DNA of 21,024 nt from an uncultured Oscillibacter sp. (GTDB lineage Bacteria; Bacillota; Clostridia; Oscillospirales; Oscillospiraceae), in contig NZ_CAJTUX010000049.1 in assembly GCF_910579365.1 (NCBI RefSeq), positions 1 through 21,024 on the forward strand, read 5' to 3'. Below are positions 16,201 through 21,024 of the stretch, piece by piece. The position numbers were made by a program, and so were the translations under genes. How positions within the stretch are numbered: position 1 is the first letter of the stretch; each line of letters starts with the position of its first letter. The notes below the pieces were generated by a model. The model ran no database searches and was not told the origin of the DNA. It saw only the letters and a list, made by a program, of their open reading frames with translations.

Positions 16201-17276
16201 TCAATGGTCAGGGTCTGATTTTGGCCTAAAATCAGGGAACCGCCGCCTTGAAAATTGGAAACCGAAAGATTTCCCAGGTCCTTTATGTTTAAAAATGCGC
16301 CATTGGAAACAGAAAGGGACGGCTGGGTCTGGAAACTGCTTCCGTTTTGCAGAACCAGGTTGCCCGATTCCACAGACAGGCTGGAGATATCCCCGAAGGT
16401 TTTCGTGGCCTGATTGCCGCTGCCCTGATATACCACATTTGTCGCGCCGGAGCCTGCGCCGCTCACGGTGGGGATGGCCGCTCCGGTGATGGTGACGGTA
16501 CCGCCGACTCTGTATTTGTCAGGGTCCGGAATGGTCACTTTGCCGCTCTGTTCGCCAACCGGAATCCTCTGCTGTCCGCCGCCGGCGTATACGGTTCCCA
16601 AGGCGGCGCTGCCGGCGCTGTTTTCAATGTTGATGGTAACATCTCCGGGAAATGTGTTTTCGGCTCCGTTGTCGTCCGCTCCGTTATGGTTGCCATCAAG
16701 GCCGCCCATGGCCAGGCTGCCCGCGAAGATGTTGGCTGCACCCAGGCTGTTGGTAGTTCGGCCTTGAAGATTCGTATTCCCCAGGATATTGACGGTGTGG
16801 GAGTCGCCGGGCGTAGGGACCGTAACATAAGTTTCGTGGCTTGCCGGCAGCAGCGTGCCGCAGAAAACATTGGCAGAGAAACTTGTGGCGGTCACACTGT
16901 CCAGAGTCAACGTGTATCCGTTTGCTATAATCGCGTTGCGGCAATCGGCGCTTGTAAGGTCCAATTGTACATTTCGAAACGTTACGTCCGCGCCCAGCAG
17001 AATGCCGGTTGCCCGAACATTGATGCTGTGATTTTGGCCGTCGATAGTGATGTTTTTGTTGATGACCCAAGGGGCTTGATCGTTCTGAGCGGCTGAGGAG
17101 ACATTGTCTGTCAGAGTGATAGTGTCTCCTGGATTGGCTTGTTCAATCATTTCATTTAAAGTGCTGCCGCCGGATCGCAAATCGTCCTCCTCCAGCGCCA
17201 GCCCCACCGGTGGAAACGTGGCGGCGGCAACACAGAACGCCAATAAGGCTGCAATAAGTCTTAAAGGTTTTTTCAT
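13254..17276 (-). CDS. Giant secreted beta-helix / Ig-like / SLH surface protein
   Basis: 1340 residues. Signal peptide MKKPLRLIAALLAFCVAA with likely cleavage before residue 30. About 35-425 is rich in Asn/Gly/Thr/Ser beta-strand repeats (ITIDGQNHSINVRATGILLG), a pectate-lyase-like beta-helix. Then follow a beta domain (about 430-560), a GYTLSGDFKATAVGNYTATA module (about 564-630), a Big_3-like Ig domain (about 720-800, YTAGESLDVTGLTIEAVYSNG), an InlB B-repeat-like module (about 808-878, GYTFAAWEATG), a His/Cys-rich segment (about 886-955, ending CTVCGYE), a Gly/Ser linker (about 961-999), PDGST-type Thr-rich repeats (about 1000-1070) and three SLH repeats (about 1178-1337: HWARNAIDFVSARELF, WAVAQGISDG, AVRWAVENGILSGYGDGSF). 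SLH repeats bind secondary cell-wall polymer, so the protein is displayed on the surface, perhaps as an adhesin. No catalytic residues were recognised. Start ATG at 17276, GGAGG twelve bases before. Confidence 0.92.
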   Translation of the reverse strand: MKKPLRLIAALLAFCVAAATFPPVGLALEEDDLRSGGSTLNEMIEQANPGDTITLTDNVSSAAQNDQAPWVINKNITIDGQNHSINVRATGILLGADVTFRNVQLDLTSADCRNAIIANGYTLTLDSVTATSFSANVFCGTLLPASHETYVTVPTPGDSHTVNILGNTNLQGRTTNSLGAANIFAGSLAMGGLDGNHNGADDNGAENTFPGDVTINIENSAGSAALGTVYAGGGQQRIPVGEQSGKVTIPDPDKYRVGGTVTITGAAIPTVSGAGSGATNVVYQGSGNQATKTFGDISSLSVESGNLVLQNGSSFQTQPSLSVSNGAFLNIKDLGNLSVSNFQGGGSLILGQNQTLTIENGVTGTTKIGIGSIFNNASQTLPLENHTYIKAPQSQAGDFVLVPYGSNPNMTLVRDGSGSWTASSSSSGGDENRVQNFSFDTLEVSAGPGKEAEFPLTVTSSTEGALYLDFIPLNITINDRPANRSSEVIDGETYYKYTDRNGYLSSLKIIANSLYVISDAEYGTADSPYTIGITVPAAYTIDNKNMTRTAVLKVEDGGTTDPEVKTIPVPTANTGLKWTGAEQTGVNEGTGYTLSGDFKATAVGNYTATAALEPGYQWTGGSTDPQTISWSIAKADGPAAPTGLAGVAPAAAGGADGKITGTTSAMEYAADPSFTNSQECGGGETVGLSAGIYYVRMKETATHEAGTSTSITVPAPGAATVTGISVSSTAHKTEYTAGESLDVTGLTIEAVYSNGDRRTVPVTADMVSGFDSSAPAESQTLTITYEGKSTSYAVRITPTQQPGGTKHQVTVSNTGEGGTEAGAYDYEEGASVTIRAGNKSGYTFAAWEATGVTLANRSVPEVSFQMPANNVSLHAIWTPDSVTPPDGHTHAWSPAWQSNETHHWHDCTASGCSITQDSLKSGYAAHAAGDWVVDRPATSSQSGTRHRSCTVCGYEMIRETIPATGGGSSGGGSSSGGSSSSGGNSSSGGSSGGTTVKNPDGSTTSTSTNKTTGTVTETTRRPDGSKTVVETKKDGTVTTTGTTKDGSTVKTVARPDGSTETTVKQASGLTASVQANQYSAKADVRIPSNVFEENPRGSVALPIPALPGENASVTVHTSSVRTAAVEIPVYGTGNTTIACLVNPDGSETILKTAIFSGGQITVNVSDGATIRIRENGKNFQDTRSHWARNAIDFVSARELFSGKTPSIFAPDASMSRTMLMTVLARLDGVDTAAGSAYETGMAWAVAQGISDGRNPDSQVTREQFVAMLHRYTGSPAATDQELHFSDIEKISAYAQEAVRWAVENGILSGYGDGSFLPEGRATRAQAAVMLERYVNYLNQQ
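14282..14395 (-). repeat. Gly/Ser low-complexity linker repeat
   Basis: Within the SLH protein gene, tandem codons for Gly and Ser (GGGSS, GGSSSS, GGNSSS units) give a degenerate repeat of GCCGGAGG-like words on the coding strand's complement. It encodes a flexible linker and is prone to slippage and assembly collapse. Confidence 0.8.
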
Positions 17277-17360
17277 ATCAAAATTCTACCTCCATAGTCC
17301 GTCCCGAGGGTGCTCCGCGCCGCTTCGGGGCAGGTTTTTGCCTGCTTGTTTTTACTAACC
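17277..17360 (-). promoter_or_regulatory. Leader of the SLH protein gene with two hairpins
   Basis: The roughly 84-base 5' untranslated region contains two stems: GCAGG/CCTGC (17330-17334 with 17341-17345) and CCCGA/TCGGG (17303-17307 with 17325-17329). The second lies just before the GGAGG site and could influence translation. On the plus strand the first stem is followed by TTGTTTTT, but no plus-strand gene ends nearby. Confidence 0.4.
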
Positions 17361-17366
17361 CATACT

Positions 17367-17395
17367 ATTCTATCATAGTCTCATTCAGATGACAA
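17367..17395 (-). promoter_or_regulatory. Promoter of the SLH protein gene
   Basis: Minus-strand TTGTCA (17390-17395), 17-base spacer, TAGAAT (17367-17372), about 90 bases upstream of the ATG. Confidence 0.72.
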
Positions 17396-17699
17396 GATTT
17401 ACCTTATGGATGGAAAATCTAGGGAGGCGGCGGCAGCTGTTTTATAAAGAGCAAAGCGGCTGCCGCCTCGCCGGATATAAGGTAAGGGCACATGATTCTT
17501 GCAGGGAAATAAGAAGGGAAGATACATCTCAACGGCGACAAAAGGAACCCTGCGATGGGCGGTTCAGGAGGCCCTCTTAATATTGATACCGTTTCCTTCT
17601 GTAGATAAAAAAGATGCACCTGGGTAAGCGTTACGGCGCAAGGGTTTCGGACACATATTGCCCCACCTGGGAGAAATTGTGGCTACAACGGAAAAACCT
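17396..17699. other. Intergenic region without recognisable gene
   Basis: About 300 bases lower in GC than the flanks. A GC-rich inverted repeat GGCGGCAGC/GCTGCCGCC (around 17427-17468) lies just upstream of the SLH promoter. No open frame has a ribosome binding site, and I saw no RNA gene or insertion-sequence end. It may be part of the mobile-element scar to its right, but nothing proves it. Confidence 0.4.
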
Positions 17700-17746
17700 C
17701 CGGCAGGGTGGGAACTTATCTTGTTCCCGCCCTGCCGGACGTTTTT
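17700..17746. terminator. Bidirectional terminator after the metallophosphoesterase gene
   Basis: A 16-bp stem (17700-17715 with 17723-17738, one G-T pair) is followed by ACGTTTTT on the plus strand and AGGTTTTT on the minus strand. It lies shortly after the minus-strand stop codon at 17765. Confidence 0.88.
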
Positions 17747-17782
17747 CACAGCTTCAATCGGATTTCACAGCTTCAATCGGAT
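17745..17782. repeat. 19-bp tandem duplication over a stop codon
   Basis: Two perfect, adjacent copies of TTCACAGCTTCAATCGGAT (17745-17763 and 17764-17782). The right copy encodes the last residues and the TGA of the metallophosphoesterase; the left copy repeats them downstream of the stop. Confidence 0.95.
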
Positions 17783-18517
17783 AATCTGTTCGTACAGCAT
17801 CGCATATTTCTTTTCTATGACCATATTTTCATGGTAGTGTCCAAAAAACCAGTATTTGAATTGACACCGCTGGCGTATTTCGTCAAAGAACTCTGTCAGG
17901 TCATCCCTCTGGTAAAGCCCGCCGCTGAATATGTCCTGCACACTGGAGGGACAGCAGTGGGTGATGATGTAGTCCACCTCCCAGCCCGCTCTGTCCAGAT
18001 TGGTCCTGGCAGTTTGGTACTCCTCCTCACTGGGCAGTTCCTCTTTCCGCCAGGCCAGGTGGTTTACACGGTACATCGCGCCCCTGGCGTCCAGCTCCCT
18101 GCATTTTTTCTTAATCAGAGGATCGTCTGGCTCCAGGATGCCATCCTGGATGTCATGGATGCTGGCCCCGCCTATGGTGAAGAATCGTTTTCCACCCAGG
18201 TCAAATATTTGGCCCCGCTCCAGCAAGATCACCGAGGGGCGGATTCGCCGGATGCTTCCGCCTCTCCACTCCTCCAGCGGATATTTTCGCAGGGTATCGT
18301 AGTTTTCATGGTTCCCTGTCACAAAGGCCGTGGGGAAGGGCCGTCCCTCCAGCCAGTCCAGGCCCTCGTCATCCCGCTCACTGCCATGCCACACACAGCC
18401 GAAGTCACCTGCCACCAGAACGAGGTCCTCTTTTATGAGGCCCTCTTGCACATAGAAGATTCCCGGCTGGAAGCGCCGGAGATCTCCGTGAAGGTCTCCC
18501 GTGATATAAATTTCCAT
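17765..18517 (-). CDS. Metallophosphoesterase (calcineurin-like)
   Basis: 250 residues with all blocks of the calcineurin-like superfamily: GDLHG (Asp8, His10), GDFGCVWHG (Asp38), GNHE (Asn69, His70), ITHCCP in the C-terminal half and GHYHE near the end. These residues hold two metal ions for phosphoester hydrolysis in the cytoplasm; the substrate (protein, nucleotide or nucleic acid) cannot be told. The frame is open upstream to 18658, but ATG at 18517 gives the canonical MEIYITGDLHG start and has AGGAG ten bases before it, only 16 bases after the stop of the recombinase remnant, so both were once cotranscribed. Metallophosphoesterases of this kind often travel with integrative elements in Clostridia, by recall. 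The stop codon lies in a tandem duplication. Confidence 0.9.
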   Translation of the reverse strand: MEIYITGDLHGDLRRFQPGIFYVQEGLIKEDLVLVAGDFGCVWHGSERDDEGLDWLEGRPFPTAFVTGNHENYDTLRKYPLEEWRGGSIRRIRPSVILLERGQIFDLGGKRFFTIGGASIHDIQDGILEPDDPLIKKKCRELDARGAMYRVNHLAWRKEELPSEEEYQTARTNLDRAGWEVDYIITHCCPSSVQDIFSGGLYQRDDLTEFFDEIRQRCQFKYWFFGHYHENMVIEKKYAMLYEQIIRLKL

Positions 18518-18533
18518 GATGTGTGATCTCCTG

Positions 18534-18986
18534 TTATTTTCTGATCGTTCTGTCGATCTCAACATCGGTATATCGGAACTTGATGCGGATGGTTTCGGCA
18601 TCCACAACGCTGATCCTCTCCACATACCTGCGGGTGATAGAATCATCGTACTCGGCAAATTCGGACTTCTGCTGCTTCAGCCACTCCGCCAGCTCCCGCA
18701 GTCTGGCCTCCTGACCGGCCCGCTGTTCCTCATCCTGCTGGATTGCTCCAAGCCGCCCCAGGATGGCCTGCTTCTCCTCCATGATCGCCTTGAGCTGGGC
18801 GTTCAGTTCCTCATTCTCCATGTCCTCCAGCACCTTGTCCAGCAGCTCCGCCTGCTGGGCAGTCAGCGCATCCAGCCGGTTGCGAAGGGTCAGCGGGTCG
18901 ATGCCGTCCGCGCTGCCGCCCTGCTGGACGATGCTGGCCAGATCCAGAAGTTCATCGCCAAGGCTCCCTCCCCGCAGGGACAACAA
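18534..18986 (-). pseudogene. C-terminal remnant of a large serine recombinase
   Basis: About 150 residues resembling the C-terminal end of Tn4451/TndX-type large serine recombinases (DUF4368-like end): a coiled coil (LTAQQAELLDKVLEDMENEE, LNAQLKAIMEEKQAIL) and the closing motif EFAEYDDSITRRYVERISVVD, AETIRIKFRYTDVEID. The catalytic resolvase domain, normally at the N-terminus of a protein of 500 or more residues, is absent; there is no start codon with a ribosome binding site, and similarity fades at about 18975-18990. It therefore cannot catalyse recombination. It is the 5'-truncated relic of an integrative element, with the metallophosphoesterase gene as its downstream neighbour. Confidence 0.8.
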
Positions 18987-19011
18987 CCAAATAACCGGTT
19001 AGAGCACGGCA

Positions 19012-19045
19012 AAAGGGCGGCAATCGGCTACGATTGCCGCCCTTT
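19012..19045. terminator. Perfect 15-bp hairpin, terminator-like
   Basis: AAAGGGCGGCAATCG (19012-19026) and CGATTGCCGCCCTTT (19031-19045) with a four-base loop. On the minus strand the stem ends in CCCTTTTGCC, suitable for stopping transcription of the gene fragment at 19054-19247. It lies between two fragments, near the recombinase breakpoint. Confidence 0.75.
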
Positions 19046-19053
19046 CATGAGCG

Positions 19054-19247
19054 TTAAATAAGCTGGCAGTGTAAGCAGTCAAGAAAATAGGCCAAATTAC
19101 GCCAAGAGTATGCCAGCGGAAAAGGTTGGTTTTGAATGGACTGGTGGTACCCGGGCCTGTAGCTGCTGCCGGGCATGTTAATGATCTCACAGCGGTGGAT
19201 ATTGTGCCGCCTCTGCGCACCGTCCGGCAAATTGCCCTTGAAGTGCT
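19054..19247 (-). pseudogene. Gene tail of uncertain identity
   Basis: About 64 codons open on the minus strand, ending in TAA just before the hairpin terminator. The stretch RRHNIHRCEIINMPGSSYRP is protein-like and vaguely recalls the C-terminal end of IstB/DnaC-like ATPases (RCEI...G.SYR), but I cannot confirm this. There is no plausible start: the frame abuts the stop codon of the MBL-fold gene. It is best read as a 5'-truncated fragment in the same scarred region as the recombinase relic. Confidence 0.35.
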
Positions 19248-19976
19248 TCACCACTGCGGGGCATTGCCGTCAAGCCAGGCCATGTGGGGCAGTATCTCCG
19301 GCGAGGGGAGATCCGTGGGATAGCGCTTGAGAAGCTGGGCCGCCAGCAGATGATGATAATATATGTCGTCTTGGGGAAGGGGAAGATGAATCACGAACAC
19401 CCGGCGGGGACAAAGACGGCGAATATGGGCCGCACCGAAGCGGGGGTTCAGCTGATAGGGGTTGAAAAACGCGGCGTCGATTCCCCGCGTGCCGCAGGAG
19501 AGAAAGGCGTCGGCGTCCTCCGGAGAAAGAAAGGCGTCTCCGGCAATGAAGACCGTCTCCTCCTCCGTCTCCAGCAGGTAAGACTGATGAGGATGCCCCT
19601 TGTCCTTCCCGTCGTGGACGGTATTCCGGGCTATGACCCTCAATCCCGGGAACTCCAGCCGCACCATGCCTGGGCGGAGGGGATGAACGGGAATACTGGA
19701 CTCGGGCACGCCGGGGCCATAGACGCCGGGGGGATTTTTCCAGCGGAGTACCGCATTGAACGCCTCGCGGCAGAAGTGGTCGCTGTGGGTATGGGTGAAG
19801 AGTACGCCGTCCAAATGGGCAAAGATGCCCCCGCGGGTTTTCAGCTGGGCGGTCATGGACTCCGGCATCGGGGAGAAGCCGTCCGGCCCGCCGTGGATGC
19901 CGTCCACCAAAAGGCCGGTCGTTCCGGTCCAGAAATACAAGGCGGAGTTTACCGAGTGGAAAACCTGAATACGCAT
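19248..19976 (-). CDS. MBL-fold metallo-hydrolase
   Basis: 242 residues. The metallo-beta-lactamase signature HxHxDH is present as THTHSDHF (His62, His64, Asp66, His67), with later ligand candidates HPHQSY, FIAGDAFLSPED and VFVIHLPLPQDD. Size and pattern resemble the UlaG-like/general Zn-dependent hydrolase group, cytoplasmic, substrate unknown. ATG at 19976 follows AGGAGGG. A TTGACA -35 box on the minus strand (20068-20073) with a weak TAAAGC (20044-20049) may be its promoter. The C-terminus (LDGNAPQW) ends directly where an unrelated gene fragment begins, but looks complete. Confidence 0.88.
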   Translation of the reverse strand: MRIQVFHSVNSALYFWTGTTGLLVDGIHGGPDGFSPMPESMTAQLKTRGGIFAHLDGVLFTHTHSDHFCREAFNAVLRWKNPPGVYGPGVPESSIPVHPLRPGMVRLEFPGLRVIARNTVHDGKDKGHPHQSYLLETEEETVFIAGDAFLSPEDADAFLSCGTRGIDAAFFNPYQLNPRFGAAHIRRLCPRRVFVIHLPLPQDDIYYHHLLAAQLLKRYPTDLPSPEILPHMAWLDGNAPQW

Positions 19977-20141
19977 CGTCTGCCCTCCCTTTGATTCAAG
20001 GACGGGGGAAGAGCTTCATGACGCGCCTCCCCCTGCCATAAAAGCTTTACCACAAACCGGGGCGGCTTGTCAACACAAATGGGGAAGATCTGACGGCGGC
20101 GATATAAGAGCTGGTTATAGAGGCGTATTCATTTCCTTTAT

Positions 20142-20170
20142 TTGACGGATGGAGGGAAAAATGATACTAT
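20142..20170 (+). promoter_or_regulatory. Promoter of the solute-binding lipoprotein gene
   Basis: TTGACG (20142-20147), 17-base spacer, TACTAT (20165-20170), about 158 bases upstream of the ATG. A second TTTGACGGAT copy lies at 20204-20213, without a good -10 box. Confidence 0.65.
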
Positions 20171-20180
20171 TTTTATTGTC

Positions 20181-20274
20181 AATATCCGGTGGAAATTGTT
20201 CCATTTGACGGATATTCAGCGGCGCACGCCAACCCTTGCTTGGATAATGTCAAAGTGCCTGGACGGCGGATATT
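20181..20274. repeat. Three CGGATATT sites in the leader
   Basis: AATATCCG at 20181-20188 and CGGATATT at 20209-20216 form a perfect 8-bp inverted repeat with a 20-base spacer; a third copy, CGGATATT, lies at 20267-20274. All are downstream of the promoter at 20142-20170 and may be operator sites. The remaining 19977-20327 gap shows no gene. Confidence 0.5.
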
Positions 20275-20327
20275 TTCGGGCGGGGCCCGGGTGCGAAATC
20301 GGACAAAAGATGGATGGAGGAAAAGGC

Positions 20328-20984
20328 ATGCGAAAGTTTTTAGCACTGGTTATGGCACTGGCAATGGTGTGCAGTCTGGCGGCCTGCGGTGGTGAAAGCA
20401 GCGGCGGCAAGGGCGGCAGTGCGGGCGGCGGAGCCGCCGCAGGAACCGAGAGCGGCGGAGAGAAAACCTATGAGCTGAAAGTAAATTGGGAAAATGCCGC
20501 CGATAACTTCATGACCATGAACTGGGATGAGTGGTGCGGCAAGGTTTCGGAAAAGTCAGGCGGCCGTCTGACCTTCAAGCCCTATTATAGCTGTACTCTG
20601 CTGGATTCTAACGCGGAGATGCAGCAGCTCATGGCGGGCATCGCCGACATTGCGGATGCGAAACGCCTGGCCAGCGACGGCTACAACATCAGCGAAAAGT
20701 GGAAGCTGCTGACCGCCGGTATCCCTGCGGAGGGACAGATTTCCCTGTCCTATGATTTTTGCGAAAAGTTCCCCCAGGTCCTGGAGGAGTTCAGCGGCGT
20801 CAAGGTGCTGGCGCAGTCCTATACCGGCGGCGGCGGTTATCAGCTGCTGACGACCAAGAAAGCCGTACATTCCCCCGATGAAATGGCGGGCCTGACGATT
20901 TGGTGTGAGCCGGACTGGAATCAGTTTGTGGAGGAGTGCGGCGCCACGCCTGTGAATACCCCCTGGTCCGAGCAATGCCATTAA
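20328..20984 (+). pseudogene. TRAP transporter solute-binding lipoprotein (DctP family), 3' truncated
   Basis: 218 codons against about 330-360 for intact DctP proteins. The lipoprotein signal MRKFLALVMALAMVCSLAAC has its lipobox LAAC with Cys20, followed by a Gly/Ser-rich tether (20-45). The ligand domain starts with YELKVNWENAADNF and contains SGGRLTFKPYYSCTLLDSNAEMQQLMAGIADIA, a typical DctP fold N-lobe, then the conserved segment DEMAGLTIWCEP and ATPVNTPWSE. After this Glu (20970-20972) the family normally continues with a Tyr-containing helix; here the frame ends after QCH. The 3' part is therefore replaced. ATG at 20328 follows GGAGG with seven bases of spacing; the frame is open further upstream but has no such site there. 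Substrate unknown; the permease genes would be expected downstream. Confidence 0.82.
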
Positions 20985-21024
20985 GTTAACCAGAAATAAC
21001 CAAATAGCAGCGATATGGGAGGAA
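20973..21024. other. AT-rich foreign tail after the broken DctP gene
   Basis: Fifty-two bases with roughly 38 percent GC, against about 60 percent in the flanking gene, and no continuation of the DctP reading frame. The end GGGAGGAA looks like a ribosome binding site for a gene beyond the window. It may be the edge of an inserted element or a wrong assembly join. Confidence 0.5.

Noticed and set aside
17330..17352. A plus-strand intrinsic terminator (GCAGG/CCTGC then TTGTTTTT)
   Set aside because: No plus-strand gene ends in front of it; the hairpin lies in the 5' leader of the minus-strand SLH gene, so a terminator role on the plus strand is unlikely.
1..21024. tRNA, rRNA or other standard RNA genes
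   Set aside because: No cloverleaf ends, conserved T-loop words or rRNA stretches were seen in any intergenic region.

Overview
The window looks like a chromosomal contig from a GC-rich, anaerobic, Gram-positive member of the Clostridia, most plausibly an Oscillospirales/Oscillospiraceae-type gut bacterium. This is inferred from strong AGGAGG ribosome binding sites, textbook TTGaca-17-TAtaaT promoters, a GHKL kinase/LytTR regulator pair, a stand-alone FapA protein, a short SufCB operon, an SLH-anchored giant surface protein and a DctP-type solute-binding lipoprotein. No rRNA, tRNA or CRISPR array was found. The first 51 bases are not biological: they match an Illumina TruSeq i5 adapter with an 8-base index, so position 1 is a contig edge and the first gene is cut there.

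Layout. (1) 52-1027 (-): a 3'-truncated membrane protein of unknown function. (2) 1249-3412 (+): a TetR/AcrR repressor gene and an MFS efflux gene, each with a palindromic operator-like site in front, each closed by an intrinsic terminator. (3) 3464-6098 (-): a lysine/glutamate/proline-rich coiled-coil protein with its own promoter, and upstream of it an AgrC-like sensor kinase translationally coupled to a LytTR response regulator. (4) 6246-8006 (+): fapA with promoter and terminator, divergent from the two-component system. (5) 8053-9776 (-): sufC and a short sufB-like gene (a minimal SUF/SMS-like Fe-S assembly pair), divergent from (6) 9896-10561 (+), a ferritin-like protein whose metal ligands look eroded; the shared upstream region holds three copies of a CTGTC-type motif. 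(7) 10784-13005 (+): a methyl-accepting chemotaxis protein with a long structured leader, convergent with (8) 13254-17395 (-), a 1340-residue secreted mosaic protein with C-terminal SLH repeats.

(9) 17700-19250 (-) looks like the scar of a mobile element: a metallophosphoesterase gene with a 19-bp tandem duplication over its stop codon, the C-terminal third or less of a large serine recombinase, a strong hairpin terminator, and the tail of another unidentified gene abutting the stop codon of (10) an MBL-fold hydrolase (19248-19976, -). (11) 20142-20984 (+): a promoter with repeated CGGATATT sites followed by a TRAP-type (DctP) solute-binding lipoprotein gene that loses homology abruptly near 20973, where base composition becomes AT-rich; this is either an insertion junction or an assembly join.

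How the parts work together: the TetR/MFS unit is a self-contained, probably drug-inducible efflux cassette; sufCB plus the ferritin-like gene look like an iron/Fe-S-linked divergent unit; the MCP, FapA and the two-component system are sensory or motility-linked but not physically grouped with flagellar genes here. I see no convincing multi-gene system that is wholly new. The most unusual items are the short SufCB operon with its repeated promoter motif, the structured MCP leader, the decayed recombinase locus and the broken TRAP gene.
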